The notes: generated by a model not told the origin, from the letters alone. 64,000 bases of DNA from Alphaproteobacteria bacterium (GCA_030424975.1 JAUHVY010000002.1:248001-312000), one strand, 5' to 3'; shown: positions 1 to 8,904, numbered from the stretch's first letter. Numbers and translations are program-made.

Positions 1-1233
1 ATAGGCAAAGTCAATCGGTGTCGCCCCGTTCGGAAGCTCCAGCAAATCCCCTTTAGGTGTAAAAACGAACACCTGATCTTGAAACAATTCAAGCTTGGTA
101 TTTTCCCAGAAATCTTCGGGCTTCTGCTCTTGTTCCAAAATATCCAGCAAATCACGCAGCCAACGGTATTTCGTGACATCGCGCTCCGTGGGCTGACTAC
201 CGCCCTTATACGCCCAATGCGCAGCAACACCCAATTCGGCCTCTGCATGCATATCATGTGTTCTGATCTGCACCTCGATACGTTGCCTGCGCGGCCCCAT
301 AATGGTGGTATGAATTGATTTATACCCGTTTGGCTTAGGTGTAGAAATGTAATCCTTAAATCGCCCAGGTACGCTATGATATTTTGCATGAATGATACCC
401 AACGCCAAGTAACAATCTTCCGGATTGTCTACGATCACGCGGAACGCCATAATATCCGAGAGCTGCTCAAACGCGACGTTTTTACGCTGCATTTTCTTCC
501 AAATTGAGTAACGTGTCTTTTCACGTCCCGTAATATCCGCCGTCAGACCACCCTCTGCGAGATTTTTATGCAATTCTGAAATAATCGCATCAACAACTTC
601 TGTCCCCTCTTTTCGCAAATACGATAAACGATTTGTAATACTTTCACGCGCTTCGGGGTTAATCTGCTCAAAGCACAAATCCTCAAGCTCTTCCTTGATA
701 CGATGCACACCTATACGCTCGGCCAATGGCGCATAAATTTCAAGTGTTTCCAGGGAAATACGGCGGCGTTTTTCAGGCTTTTTAATGCCCCCCATCGTGC
801 GCATGTTATGCAAACGATCAGATAGCTTTACGAGCAGAACACGAATATCTTCCGACATCGCCAAAAGAAGTTTACGGAAATTTTCCGCTTGCTTACCCTC
901 TAATGTCTGGCTTTCGATCCGGGTCAATTTACTGACCCCGTTGACAAGATCGGAAACAACCTTGCCGAACTCTCGCTCCAGATCGGCAAATGTCGCGTCT
1001 GTGTCTTCGACTGTATCATGTAAAATGGCCGTAACAACAGTGGTGACATCCATGTGCATATCAGCCAAAATTTGTGCGACCTCAACAGGATGCGTGTAAT
1101 ATGGCTCACCTGAGGAACGAAACTGCCCTTCATGCATTTTTTTCGCAAACTCATAGGCCTTTACAACCATGTCGCGATCATAATCAGGCTTATAATTTGC
1201 AATCGTAGAAAGAAGTTGTTCCAGTTGATCCAT
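1..1233 (-). CDS. rsh: Bifunctional (p)ppGpp synthetase/hydrolase Rel/SpoT (3' end beyond window)
   Basis: Makes and degrades the stringent-response alarmones (p)ppGpp. Reading the minus strand from the ATG at 1233 gives 411 residues with no stop before the window edge. The HD hydrolase domain is intact (H48, HDTVED at about 72-77, DRLHNMRT further on). The synthetase domain has the RFKDY motif, which is the basic RxKD form typical of bifunctional enzymes, and GYKSIH. The visible part ends inside the TGS domain (FVFTPKGDLLELPNGATPID). The C-terminal TGS remainder and ACT region are missing only because the window ends. It lies downstream of rpoZ on the same strand, as in many alphaproteobacteria, but a terminator follows rpoZ, so it probably has its own promoter in the 270 bases between them. 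Confidence 0.95.
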   Translation of the reverse strand, partial: MDQLEQLLSTIANYKPDYDRDMVVKAYEFAKKMHEGQFRSSGEPYYTHPVEVAQILADMHMDVTTVVTAILHDTVEDTDATFADLEREFGKVVSDLVNGVSKLTRIESQTLEGKQAENFRKLLLAMSEDIRVLLVKLSDRLHNMRTMGGIKKPEKRRRISLETLEIYAPLAERIGVHRIKEELEDLCFEQINPEARESITNRLSYLRKEGTEVVDAIISELHKNLAEGGLTADITGREKTRYSIWKKMQRKNVAFEQLSDIMAFRVIVDNPEDCYLALGIIHAKYHSVPGRFKDYISTPKPNGYKSIHTTIMGPRRQRIEVQIRTHDMHAEAELGVAAHWAYKGGSQPTERDVTKYRWLRDLLDILEQEQKPEDFWENTKLELFQDQVFVFTPKGDLLELPNGATPIDFAY

Positions 1234-1451
1234 CAGACGCTATAGTTCACCCAATTTTTTTCTCATCATTATTCACTGTGCGGTGCAGTATTTTTGAAGC
1301 TAACACGAATTTACAGGGCATACCAAGCATATTTTGTTTTCAGCATTCTTTATATGCACCGGATTTGGCTTACCTCCATGAGCGCATAAATACTCATTTC
1401 ATATATACACGCAGGATTTAAATGTACATTTTATAAAAGTGAAATGGCATC

Positions 1452-1476
1452 AAAAAAGGCCGTTTGATACGGCCTT
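1452..1476 (-). terminator. Intrinsic terminator after rpoZ
   Basis: On the minus strand a 7-bp stem (AAGGCCG/CGGCCTT) with a 7-base loop is followed by a run of six T, about 30 bases after the rpoZ stop. It should separate rpoZ from rsh transcription. Confidence 0.8.
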
Positions 1477-1505
1477 ATTCAATAGTATTCAAATATGTGC
1501 GTGCA

Positions 1506-1922
1506 TTAAACGCCGGCAATATCACCAAGAGAAGGCTCACCGTCCTGCTCTTCTTGACTGTCATCCGATGACTTTGAAGATGCACCAATCTCTTCATCGG
1601 CGTAGATACCCGCAGAAGAAGATGCATTTTCTGACATTTCGCCCCATTCTTTTTCGCCGTCCATGAAATCAACGATTTCATCTTCATTGTCTTGCGGCAA
1701 GAAACGCTGATGAGAGGTTACAATTTCCTCTTTCAATTTTGCAACATCAACTGTTTCACCTGCAATTTCACGAAGCGATATAACAGTTTTCTTATCATTG
1801 TCTTTTGAAACCGTAAGCGCTGCGCCCGATCCGATCTTGCGCGCTCTTTGCGATGCGACCATCACAAGCTCAAAACGATTATCAACTTTATCTATACAAT
1901 CTTCTACGGTAACGCGTGCCAT
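1506..1922 (-). CDS. rpoZ: RNA polymerase omega subunit
   Basis: Omega subunit, which helps assemble and stabilise RNA polymerase by holding the beta' subunit and forms part of a ppGpp site in proteobacteria. The protein is 138 residues. The N-terminal [13 protein letters not shown] and the [19 protein letters not shown] core are the classic omega signature. The C-terminal half is a long acidic Ser/Asp/Glu-rich tail, common in alphaproteobacteria. The location between rsh and an NYN gene is the usual alphaproteobacterial order. Confidence 0.96.
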   Translation of the reverse strand: MARVTVEDCIDKVDNRFELVMVASQRARKIGSGAALTVSKDNDKKTVISLREIAGETVDVAKLKEEIVTSHQRFLPQDNEDEIVDFMDGEKEWGEMSENASSSAGIYADEEIGASSKSSDDSQEEQDGEPSLGDIAGV

Positions 1923-2162
1923 GTCTGTGCTCTCTAAATATAAATCATCTACGAATACTGCGGTTTATAATTCCTTATGAGCGGAATTGCAACACTCTTT
2001 TTATATTAGGTATATGGCGAGCATACAAGCTGCCCCCATTTTTTTCTTGTATCTTAACATTTTTTTATATGATTCCAAACTAATATAAGTTATAGTAACG
2101 AGTATTATGATACTCAATCCTTTTAAATATTCTGTATTTTAAACACAAAAAAGAAAAGCACT

Positions 2163-2768
2163 ATGGCAATAAGTAACGTAAACATGATTAATCACACCCC
2201 TTTTTATACTGATGAAAAGGTGGCTATATTCATTGACGGATCGAATTTATATTCCGCTGCACGCGCCCTTGAATTTGACATTGATTACAAATTATTACTC
2301 GAATGCATTGCTACAAATGGTCGCTTAGTGCGCGCCTTTTATTATACCGCTCTCATCGAAGATCAAGATTACTCCCCCATCCGTCCGCTTGTTGATTGGT
2401 TGGACTATAACGGCTACTCGATGGTTACAAAACCAACAAAAGAATTTGTCGATTCAAACGGCCGCAAAAAAATTAAGGGCAATATGGATATTGAACTGGC
2501 CATCGACATGATGGAAATGGCCGACAGCATAGACCATATCATCTTGTTTTCCGGTGACGGAGATTTCCGCCGCCTGGTCGAAGCCGTCCAAAGAAAAGGC
2601 GTTCGCGTCACAGTCGTCAGCACAATCCGCACCAATCCGCCGATGGTATCAGATGAACTTCGCCGCCAAGCAGACCATTTCCTTGATTTGGATATTCTGG
2701 CACAGCACATACAGCGCGATGCAGACATTCATGACAGCAATGATGACCGCGTCGAGAAATTCGGCTAA
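2163..2768 (+). CDS. LabA-like NYN-domain protein (PIN-fold nuclease family)
   Basis: A 201-residue protein of the NYN/LabA family, predicted RNases with a PIN-like fold. The acidic metal-site residues are visible: IFIDGSNLY near residue 25, NMDIELAIDMM (Asp) near 108-118, and LFSGDGDF near 128-135. The family usually acts in RNA processing or decay. No specific substrate can be read here. It is divergent from rpoZ across 240 A+T-rich bases. The same neighbour pair is common in alphaproteobacteria. An alternative start at the ATG for residue 8 cannot be excluded because the upstream Shine-Dalgarno signal is weak. Confidence 0.85.
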   Translation: MAISNVNMINHTPFYTDEKVAIFIDGSNLYSAARALEFDIDYKLLLECIATNGRLVRAFYYTALIEDQDYSPIRPLVDWLDYNGYSMVTKPTKEFVDSNGRKKIKGNMDIELAIDMMEMADSIDHIILFSGDGDFRRLVEAVQRKGVRVTVVSTIRTNPPMVSDELRRQADHFLDLDILAQHIQRDADIHDSNDDRVEKFG

Positions 2769-2807
2769 TTCCCCTTGACGCATTTCCCGTTTTTGTCATG
2801 ATGGCAC

Positions 2808-3440
2808 ATGCTTGAATTACTGCCAGATAAAAACTGCGCCCTATGCCCGCGGCTCAAAGATTTCATTGATGAAAATCGTGAAAAATTTCCCGATCAATAT
2901 AACGCGCCCGTTCCGTCCTTTGGCACAAAAGACGCACAGCTACTGATCGTTGGCCTTGCCCCCGGCCTAAAAGGCGCGAATTTCAGCGGCCGCCCCTTTA
3001 CCGGCGATTATGCCGGCGACTTGCTCTATGGCACATTGTTAAAATTCGGCTTTGCGCGCGGTGAATATGACGCGCATATCAATGACGGGCTGACGCTTTT
3101 GAATGCGCGCATCACAAATGCCGTGAAATGCGTTCCCCCGCAAAATAAGGTCACAGGCGATGAGATCAATACATGCGGCCAATTCCTGAGCGAGGAAATT
3201 GGCCAGATGAAAAACCTCAAGGTTATCCTGAGCCTCGGGCTTGTTGCGCATAATGCCGTCCTAAAGGTCATGGACATGAAAATATCATATTGTAAATTTG
3301 CGCATCAGGCACAACACAACCTGCCCCGTGATATAACCCTGATCGATAGCTATCATTGCTCGCGCTATAACACCAATACCGGGCGATTAACCACGCAAAT
3401 GTTTGAAAACGTCTTTAGCGATATTAAATCTATTCTTTAG
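2808..3440 (+). CDS. Uracil-DNA glycosylase, family 5 (UDGb)-like
   Basis: Removes uracil (and in this family other deaminated bases) from DNA to begin base-excision repair. The 210-residue protein has the uracil-pocket motif GLAPGLKGANFSGRPFTGD near residues 49-67 and a late DSYHCSRYN segment in the place of the HPS.N loop. Cys10 and Cys13, plus the cysteines in AVKCVPP and NTCGQF, are the right set for the 4Fe-4S cluster of families 4 and 5. The GLAPG motif lacks a polar catalytic residue such as Asp, which favours family 5 over family 4. It begins 40 bases after the NYN gene. Confidence 0.85.
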   Translation: MLELLPDKNCALCPRLKDFIDENREKFPDQYNAPVPSFGTKDAQLLIVGLAPGLKGANFSGRPFTGDYAGDLLYGTLLKFGFARGEYDAHINDGLTLLNARITNAVKCVPPQNKVTGDEINTCGQFLSEEIGQMKNLKVILSLGLVAHNAVLKVMDMKISYCKFAHQAQHNLPRDITLIDSYHCSRYNTNTGRLTTQMFENVFSDIKSIL

Positions 3441-3449
3441 GGAAAATAA

Positions 3450-3668
3450 ATGACCGTTGAATTATTGGGTGGAGGCAAGGCTTCTGATGATCACATAAAA
3501 TTATTGGAGCACGCTCTAGGAAAAAAGTTACCATCTGCGTATATAGATTTTGTTTCTACTTACGATGGTGCTAAGCCAACAAGTCATTACATTGAAGCAG
3601 AAGGCTTTGAGCCTGAAGAAATCGATGTTGTGCAGTTTATTCCTGTTGCCGATATAAAAAGGAGATGA
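3450..3668 (+). CDS. SMI1/KNR4-family protein, N-terminal part (frameshifted)
   Basis: N-terminal half of an SMI1/KNR4 domain, seen as HALGKKLPSAYIDFVSTYDG. The family includes immunity proteins and ligand-binding scaffolds. The reading frame ends at a TGA just after the A-run at 3656-3660. The rest of the domain continues in the -1 frame, so this 72-residue product is probably not complete. Either one A has been lost from the run, or ribosomes shift there. See the next entry. Confidence 0.7.
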   Translation: MTVELLGGGKASDDHIKLLEHALGKKLPSAYIDFVSTYDGAKPTSHYIEAEGFEPEEIDVVQFIPVADIKRR

Positions 3669-4090
3669 ATGAGAGAGACTACACTTTCAAAACTGTGATT
3701 CCAATTGCTGAAAGTTCATTTGGTAATTTAATATGCCTTAACCTTGATTCTGGTTTTGTAGTTTTCTGGGATCATGAGGACCCAAGTGGGAATGAAGAGA
3801 ATAAAATTGCAGATGACATTCAAGCTTTGATTCAAAACCTAAAGCCTTTCGATGTTGATACAATTGAGATTGAGGCTAAAGGTTCAATAATTAAAGCTAA
3901 TCCTGAGTTCATGGAAGAGCAAAGAAAACTAGGTAATTTGATTGATAGAGAAAGTATTCAAATTAAGACGCCCTCGGCGGTCTTGTTAATGAATAAAAAA
4001 ATTGTGAAAGCGTTATTTATTTACGTAGGTTCAATGTTAATTGTCCCCTTTGCTATTTTTATATTTTTTTATATATATAATTCCTTTTAA
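3665..4090 (+). CDS. SMI1/KNR4-family protein, C-terminal part with membrane anchor
   Basis: Holds the second half of the SMI1/KNR4 domain (IPIAESSFGNLICLNLDSGFVVFWDHEDP), then about 60 residues without a recognisable domain. A single hydrophobic segment (ALFIYVGSMLIVPFAIFIFFYIY) lies at the extreme C terminus, so the product would be tail-anchored with the domain in the cytoplasm. The ATG overlaps the preceding TGA (ATGA) and an AAGGAG lies directly against it, too close for a normal Shine-Dalgarno spacing. Joining the two frames by a -1 shift gives a natural-looking IPVADIKKEMNERDYTF. Codon use is more A+T-rich than in the flanking genes, suggesting acquisition. Confidence 0.65.
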   Translation: MNERDYTFKTVIPIAESSFGNLICLNLDSGFVVFWDHEDPSGNEENKIADDIQALIQNLKPFDVDTIEIEAKGSIIKANPEFMEEQRKLGNLIDRESIQIKTPSAVLLMNKKIVKALFIYVGSMLIVPFAIFIFFYIYNSF

Positions 4091-4236
4091 TTAATTTCCT
4101 CACCCTCTTCATTCTTTCCCCGTCATACACCTCAGCAGGTCTTGCTAGATGATTTGGTTCGTGCTGTAAAATAAGGAAAGTTTTTATGGGCTATGCTGAC
4201 CCTACGACTTTATGTGATTAGAGTTATCTATGTTTA

Positions 4237-4262
4237 AAACCCGCCGCCGCGGCGGGCTTTTT
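4237..4262. terminator. Bidirectional terminator between convergent genes
   Basis: A 7-bp G+C stem (CCCGCCG/CGGCGGG, loop CCG) has five T on the plus-strand side and four A on the other. It can end transcription from the SMI1 gene and from the minus-strand membrane gene, whose stop codon it touches. Confidence 0.8.
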
Positions 4263-4813
4263 CATTCCTGCACATTCTTGTCTTTTAACCGATAAATGTT
4301 TAAAGACGTTTTTAGCGATATCAACATAAAAAAGACACCAAATATTGAAATATAAAAAAGAAAGCTCAAAAGCATAGGAAATGAAGCCGTCAGAGCTATA
4401 AAACCGCCACGCCTATCAACGCCTAATTCAGATAAAGTTAATATCCAAATAATAAAATATAGATAAGGAATTATATTCATAATTATGAGGGCAATATAAT
4501 ATCTTAATTTGCATTGTAATAGCCTATATATCATCAGTGCTATTTTCATCTGTATTAAAGACCACGATAAAAAAATAACTATAAGCGCCCTAAGAGCAGC
4601 ATCAGCAGAATTCACTAAATGACCGCCATTAGCCTCTGTTGCTTCTGGCAACGGTATATAGAATGCTGCTACCCATAAAATGGGAATTAGTACGAGTAAA
4701 TATTTTTCAATCCTTTCCCTCACACCGCCCTCCTGACCACGTTCACATAACTCATACACAACTAAATCAATTCTAATATTTTTAACATATATAGAATTAA
4801 TTTCTACACCCAC
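4262..4813 (-). CDS. Hypothetical membrane protein, four predicted TM segments
   Basis: A 183-residue protein of no family I recognise. Four hydrophobic stretches are visible: YLLVLIPILWVAAFYIP, ALIVIFLSWSLIQMKIALMIY, IALIIMNIIPYLYFIIWIL and FPMLLSFLFYISIFGVFFMLIS. A short charged N terminus and C terminus flank them. It is A+T-rich, stands alone between the SMI1 fragments and leuA, and points towards the shared terminator. It and the SMI1 gene look like a small accessory insertion in otherwise conserved chromosome. Confidence 0.55.
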   Translation of the reverse strand: MGVEINSIYVKNIRIDLVVYELCERGQEGGVRERIEKYLLVLIPILWVAAFYIPLPEATEANGGHLVNSADAALRALIVIFLSWSLIQMKIALMIYRLLQCKLRYYIALIIMNIIPYLYFIIWILTLSELGVDRRGGFIALTASFPMLLSFLFYISIFGVFFMLISLKTSLNIYRLKDKNVQE

Positions 4814-4935
4814 TCAAAATGGTACAACTCTGAAAAACTATATTTATACGTTGAAGAATATCACGGATCAACACAGACAAGAAGATGGCGTTGACCAGTG
4901 TAATTTAAGGAAACATTTTCAATAAATGAGAGCGC

Positions 4936-6528
4936 CTAAACACCGCCAACGGCTTCTTTGTCTTCGCCTGTTTGCGGGTTTATGCTCTGACGCTTTATGA
5001 TCAATTTATTCAATGCATGAACATATGCGCGGGCAGATGCCACCAATGTATCAGCGTCCGTACCCGTACCGACCACGGTTTTGCCGTCTTCTTGCAAGCG
5101 CACCGTTACCTCGGCCTGCGCATCCGTACCGCCCGTCACCGCATGCACCTGATACAATTTCAAGCGCGCCTCTTCGTGCGGGTGAATATCTCTGATGGCT
5201 TTGAAAATCGCATCAACGGGGCCGTTGCCCTCTACTTTTGTGCATTTTTCTTCACCATTCACGATCAAGCATAATTCCGCCGTTTGCGGACCTGTTGTTC
5301 CCGCCTGCACCTGCAAAGAGATGAATTTAATTTTGTCATTTTCGCTGATAATTTCATCCTCGATCAAGGCGATCAAGTCATCTTCGTAGACCTCTTTTTT
5401 ACGATCAGCCAAATTTTTGAAACGTGCAAACGCATCATTCAAGGCATTGTCACCAAGCTCAAAGCCAAGCTCTTTTAATTTCTCACGGAAAGCATGACGC
5501 CCCGAATGCTTGCTCATCACAAGCTTACTCTCGGTCAGGCCGACACTCTCAGGGGTCATAATTTCATATGTTTGCGCATTTTTCAGCATACCATCCTGAT
5601 GTATACCACTGGCATGTGCAAATGCATTCGCCCCGACAATCGCCTTGTTCGGCTGCACGGAAAACCCTGTGATGCCTGTCAATGTGCGTGATGCCTTTGT
5701 GATTTTTGTAGTTTCAATATTATTGATGTAGGGCAATAAATCATGACGCGTACGAATAGCCATCACAATTTCCTCCAGCGCGGCATTCCCCGCACGCTCG
5801 CCGATACCGTTAATTGTGCACTCTATCTGACGTGCGCCAGCCTGCACCCCCGCCAAGGAATTGGCCACGGCCAAGCCAAGGTCATTGTGACAATGCGTTG
5901 AAATAATCGCCTTATCGATATTCGGCACGCGATCAAACAACATCTTAATCTGGCGTGCATATTCCTCGGGGATGGCATAGCCAACCGTATCAGGAATGTT
6001 AATCACGCGCGCGCCCGCGTTGATTGCGGTTTCCACCGCCTGACAAAGGAAATCATCCTCTGTGCGTGATCCGTCCTCCGCGCTCCACTCTACGTCGTCG
6101 GTAAATTTACGCGCCAAGGTCACGCTGTCATGGATGGCATCAATAACCGAATTCGCGCCCATCTTTAGTTTATATTTCATATGCAGCGGAGAGGTTGAGA
6201 TAAACGTATGAATACGCTTTGATTCCGCGGGCTTTATGGCTTCTGCTGATGCCTCGATATCCGCCGCCTTTGCGCGGGAAAGGCCACAAACCGTTGCGTT
6301 TTTCACGACCTGTGCAATTTGATGAACGGCCTCAAAATCTCCCGGTGATGCAATCGGAAAACCTGCCTCAATCACATCAACGCCAAGCTCGTCCAAAACC
6401 GCAGCCATCTTCAGCTTTTGCTCCAGATTCATCGCGCAGCCGGGCGATTGCTCCCCGTCTCTTAGGGTTGTATCAAAAATGATAACGCGGTTTTTGTCTT
6501 TCTTCACTAAATCATAGGCTCTGCTCAT
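4936..6528 (-). CDS. leuA: 2-isopropylmalate synthase
   Basis: First committed step of leucine synthesis: condenses acetyl-CoA with 2-oxoisovalerate to give 2-isopropylmalate. The 530-residue length matches the long bacterial form. The TIM-barrel start has FDTTLRDGEQSPG, and the metal-binding HCHNDLGLAVANSLAG is near residue 213. The C-terminal third is the LeuA allosteric dimer domain that binds leucine for feedback inhibition. The ATG at 6528 has GAGGAAACGGCC just before it. Expression is very probably controlled by the Leu-rich leader peptide at 6648-6704. Confidence 0.97.
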   Translation of the reverse strand: MSRAYDLVKKDKNRVIIFDTTLRDGEQSPGCAMNLEQKLKMAAVLDELGVDVIEAGFPIASPGDFEAVHQIAQVVKNATVCGLSRAKAADIEASAEAIKPAESKRIHTFISTSPLHMKYKLKMGANSVIDAIHDSVTLARKFTDDVEWSAEDGSRTEDDFLCQAVETAINAGARVINIPDTVGYAIPEEYARQIKMLFDRVPNIDKAIISTHCHNDLGLAVANSLAGVQAGARQIECTINGIGERAGNAALEEIVMAIRTRHDLLPYINNIETTKITKASRTLTGITGFSVQPNKAIVGANAFAHASGIHQDGMLKNAQTYEIMTPESVGLTESKLVMSKHSGRHAFREKLKELGFELGDNALNDAFARFKNLADRKKEVYEDDLIALIEDEIISENDKIKFISLQVQAGTTGPQTAELCLIVNGEEKCTKVEGNGPVDAIFKAIRDIHPHEEARLKLYQVHAVTGGTDAQAEVTVRLQEDGKTVVGTGTDADTLVASARAYVHALNKLIIKRQSINPQTGEDKEAVGGV

Positions 6529-6647
6529 GGCCGTTTCCTCATTCTAAAATATGCGCGCAGCAAAATTTCTAGCGCGAATTGTATCGTTTTTCAATGTTTG
6601 GATTAAATCCCCTGTAGCGCAGGCACGTGGAACGGCCTCATTGTCGC
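6529..6647 (-). promoter_or_regulatory. leuA attenuator leader RNA
   Basis: The minus-strand RNA between the leader-peptide stop and leuA can form a long stem: CCCCTGAGCG pairs with CGCT-A-CAGGGG (one bulged A), with an inner AGGC/GCCT, its 5' arm beginning in the last codons of the leader. A second possible hairpin, CGCGC/GCGCG, lies about 40 bases before the leuA ATG and is followed by ATATTTTAG. This is the layout of a transcription attenuator. The alternative pairing was judged by eye only. Confidence 0.6.
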
Positions 6648-6704
6648 TCAGGGGCGCATAAGGAGCAAAGACAGCAGCAGGTTGTTCATTGGCGTCTTAT
6701 TCAT
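6648..6704 (-). CDS. leuL: leuA leader peptide (leucine attenuation)
   Basis: An 18-residue open frame, MNKTPMNNLLLSLLLMRP, begins at the minus-strand ATG at 6704, about 120 bases upstream of leuA. Six of seven consecutive codons are leucine codons (CTG CTG CTG, then TTG CTC CTT around one Ser). When charged tRNA-Leu is scarce, ribosomes would stall here and change folding of the downstream RNA. A possible promoter is TTGACG at 6740-6735 with a weak ATAGAG 17 bases further on. Leader peptides of this type before leuA are known in alphaproteobacteria. Confidence 0.75.
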   Translation of the reverse strand: MNKTPMNNLLLSLLLMRP

Positions 6705-6723
6705 GCGCTCACTCTATCCCTGC

Positions 6724-6966
6724 TTAACCTATTTCGTCAAGTTTTGAATGCGGATCATCGTCAATACTGTGCTTTTGGCCATCAGGCCCATATAGAAAAT
6801 GCGTTTGCGCTTCGGCTTTTTTGTCTTCCGAATAGTCGCTTTTTTCGCGCGTTTCGTTTTCCGATCCCGACATAACGCCTTCACTATCAACCGCCGCAGG
6901 CTTAGGCACTGCGGGCTTTCGCTTGGTTACAATATTGTGCCACACGCGGCCGATACCATCGATCAT
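6724..6966 (-). CDS. Hypothetical 80-residue protein downstream of the Trm112-like gene
   Basis: Starts three bases after the stop of the Trm112-like gene on the same strand, which supports co-translation. The product is hydrophilic and strongly charged, with no membrane segment or known motif apart from a short GPDGQKHSIDDDP near the C terminus. The probable leuA promoter lies in its last codons. I do not recognise a family. It may be a lineage-specific protein. Confidence 0.5.
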   Translation of the reverse strand: MIDGIGRVWHNIVTKRKPAVPKPAAVDSEGVMSGSENETREKSDYSEDKKAEAQTHFLYGPDGQKHSIDDDPHSKLDEIG

Positions 6967-6969
6967 GAC

Positions 6970-7152
6970 TTACGCCCCTTCCAGATCACGCGCTTCTTCG
7001 ACCAACATAATCGGAATACCATCGCGGATAGGGTATGCACGCTTCGTTTGCTCGGAAATTAATTCCTGCGCATTACGGTCATACGTCAACGGCCCTTTTG
7101 TGATCGGGCAAACAAGTATTTCCAACAATTTCGGGTCTAATTCAGCACTCAT
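6970..7152 (-). CDS. Trm112-like (YcaR/UPF0434) protein
   Basis: A 60-residue protein with the family pattern [17 protein letters not shown] near the N terminus and [18 protein letters not shown] near the C terminus. In eukaryotes and archaea Trm112 is an activating partner of methyltransferases. The role of the bacterial short form is less clear. Only one Cys of the zinc ribbon remains. It follows the CnoX-like gene by 23 bases and is probably in one operon with it. Confidence 0.85.
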   Translation of the reverse strand: MSAELDPKLLEILVCPITKGPLTYDRNAQELISEQTKRAYPIRDGIPIMLVEEARDLEGA

Positions 7153-7175
7153 GATCTTATTCTACCTTATTTATC

Positions 7176-8099
7176 TTACGAAAACAAAAGTGACGAGAGC
7201 TTGCGGCGTGCCTTTAATGTCACGGGATCCGCATTCCCCATCGCAGCAAACATTTGCAATAATTCCGCCTTGGCAGCGCCGTCATTCCATTCTCTATCCA
7301 TTTCAATAGACGCCAACAGCGCATCGGTTGCATCTTGCTTACTACCTTGTGCAAATAATGCATGCGCCAAATCTATCCGTGCCTGATGATCATTTTCATC
7401 TGCGGCGATCTTCGCCCGTAGCTCATCCACCGATCCGTCAGGTGAAACCATGGCAAGGTCAAGCGCACTGCGCACCTGATCCAAGACAGGGCTGTTTGCA
7501 ATTTCATCAGGGGCCTGCGCCAATAATCCTTGCGCTTGCTCTGTCTGACCGATAGCCAAGAAACAGCGCACCAAACCTGCAAAGGCCTGCGCATTAATCG
7601 GGTCTTGTTGCAAAATACCGGCATAAATTCCGTGCGCGGTTTGTACATCGCCCTGCGTCAACGCTTCTTGCGCGCCTTTTAATGCCGCATCAATATCAAT
7701 CGCATCAGGTTGCGCACCGTTATGCGCAGAGATTAACTTCGTCAGAAACTCTCTTATTTTGCTCTCAGGCTGTAATCCCATAAACGCATCGACGGGTTGC
7801 CCCTGTATAAAACCAAAAACCGCAGGCACAGACTGCACGCGCAAGGCTTGCGCAAGCTCCGGGTTCTCATCCAGATTAACCTTAGCCAATAAAACGTCAC
7901 CACCCAGCGCCGTCACAAGCTTTTCCAGAACAGGCATCAACTGTAAGCATGGCCCGCACCAAGGCGCCCAAAAATCGACAATCACAGGCTTTTGCAAAGA
8001 GGCTTTCATCACGCGCTCTTCAAAGTCATGTGCAGTAACATCAAAAATAATGTCATTCGCAGCGTTGCCGCCTGCTTGTCCGGACGTTAAACCCAACAT
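7176..8099 (-). CDS. CnoX/YbbN-like thioredoxin-TPR co-chaperone
   Basis: A thioredoxin domain (residues about 20-125) with active site WAPWCGPC, followed by TPR-like helices rich in Ala and Gln. This is the two-part layout of CnoX (YbbN), a holdase-oxidoreductase that hands clients to GroEL and DnaK. The complete CGPC suggests a redox-active form, unlike the SxxC of E. coli CnoX. At 307 residues it is normal for the family. The first gene of a probable operon with the Trm112-like and 80-residue genes. Confidence 0.88.
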   Translation of the reverse strand: MLGLTSGQAGGNAANDIIFDVTAHDFEERVMKASLQKPVIVDFWAPWCGPCLQLMPVLEKLVTALGGDVLLAKVNLDENPELAQALRVQSVPAVFGFIQGQPVDAFMGLQPESKIREFLTKLISAHNGAQPDAIDIDAALKGAQEALTQGDVQTAHGIYAGILQQDPINAQAFAGLVRCFLAIGQTEQAQGLLAQAPDEIANSPVLDQVRSALDLAMVSPDGSVDELRAKIAADENDHQARIDLAHALFAQGSKQDATDALLASIEMDREWNDGAAKAELLQMFAAMGNADPVTLKARRKLSSLLFS

Positions 8100-8189
8100 A
8101 ATAATATATCCCGTTTGTTCGAAAGTATTCAGCGCACTCTATAGCACGCATATCTGAAAATAAAAAGCTTTTGCGAAAGCGCTTGCGTG

Positions 8190-8723
8190 TTACGCGTCTG
8201 GGGCGGCGGGCGATAAATCCACGATCTCCGCCTCATGCCCTGTTGATTGAATAAAGCGCACCAAATCATCAGGTGACAAACCAATCGTCATAGCATTGTC
8301 CATCGGGTGGTAATTCACGATTTCGTTGTTCATCATATCCGCGTCCAAAATAATGCGCACACTATGGCCTGTGTCATTCACAATACAAAACGGATTTACC
8401 GAGCCCTGACGAATACCCAGATTTTCCCATAAGCGGTCCGCAGAACCGAATGACAAACGCCCGCAATCTAAAACGGAGGCCAGCTTCTTCATATCAATCA
8501 TGGTATCATTCGCCGCAACTACTAAAAACATGACCTTTTTCTTATCCCGAATAAATAAATTACGGCAATGCACGCCGGGAATTTCGGCCTTGAGATGCTC
8601 CCCCTCCTCAACTGTAAAAATCGGTGCATGATGATGCAAAGAATAGGCGATTCCCTGCTGCTCCAGCATCGCAAACAGGTCTTCAGTTCCGGTTGGTAAC
8701 GGTTTTTGATCAATATCACTCAT
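8190..8723 (-). CDS. YbaK/ProX-type aminoacyl-tRNA deacylase
   Basis: A 177-residue stand-alone editing-domain protein that hydrolyses mischarged tRNA, probably Ala-tRNA-Pro (ProXp-ala group). Family marks: HCRNLFIRDKKKVMFLVV near residues 53-70, DCGRLSFGSADRL, and GSVNPFCIVND near 109-119. The Gly-Ser-Val-x-Pro-Phe motif is characteristic of this subgroup. The stop lies about 90 bases from the start of the thioredoxin gene on the same strand. Confidence 0.88.
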   Translation of the reverse strand: MSDIDQKPLPTGTEDLFAMLEQQGIAYSLHHHAPIFTVEEGEHLKAEIPGVHCRNLFIRDKKKVMFLVVAANDTMIDMKKLASVLDCGRLSFGSADRLWENLGIRQGSVNPFCIVNDTGHSVRIILDADMMNNEIVNYHPMDNAMTIGLSPDDLVRFIQSTGHEAEIVDLSPAAPDA

Positions 8724-8904
8724 GATGGGTAACCTAACGCATCATTTTCACCAAATCCAGAGCAAAGCTTTAAAATAAAATGAAAAATAACAACATTAGA
8801 AAATGCTTTTTTATTGATTATTATGGTAAAAATGAATTAACATAAGAATATATTAATACTTATTGAGCATAATAGGGGCAAGTAACTGCAAAGTGGGGTT
8901 TTGC

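Noticed and set aside
4972-5274. Plus-strand frames across leuA and other core genes
   Set aside because: They are shadows of well-recognised minus-strand genes and have no family features or ribosome sites.
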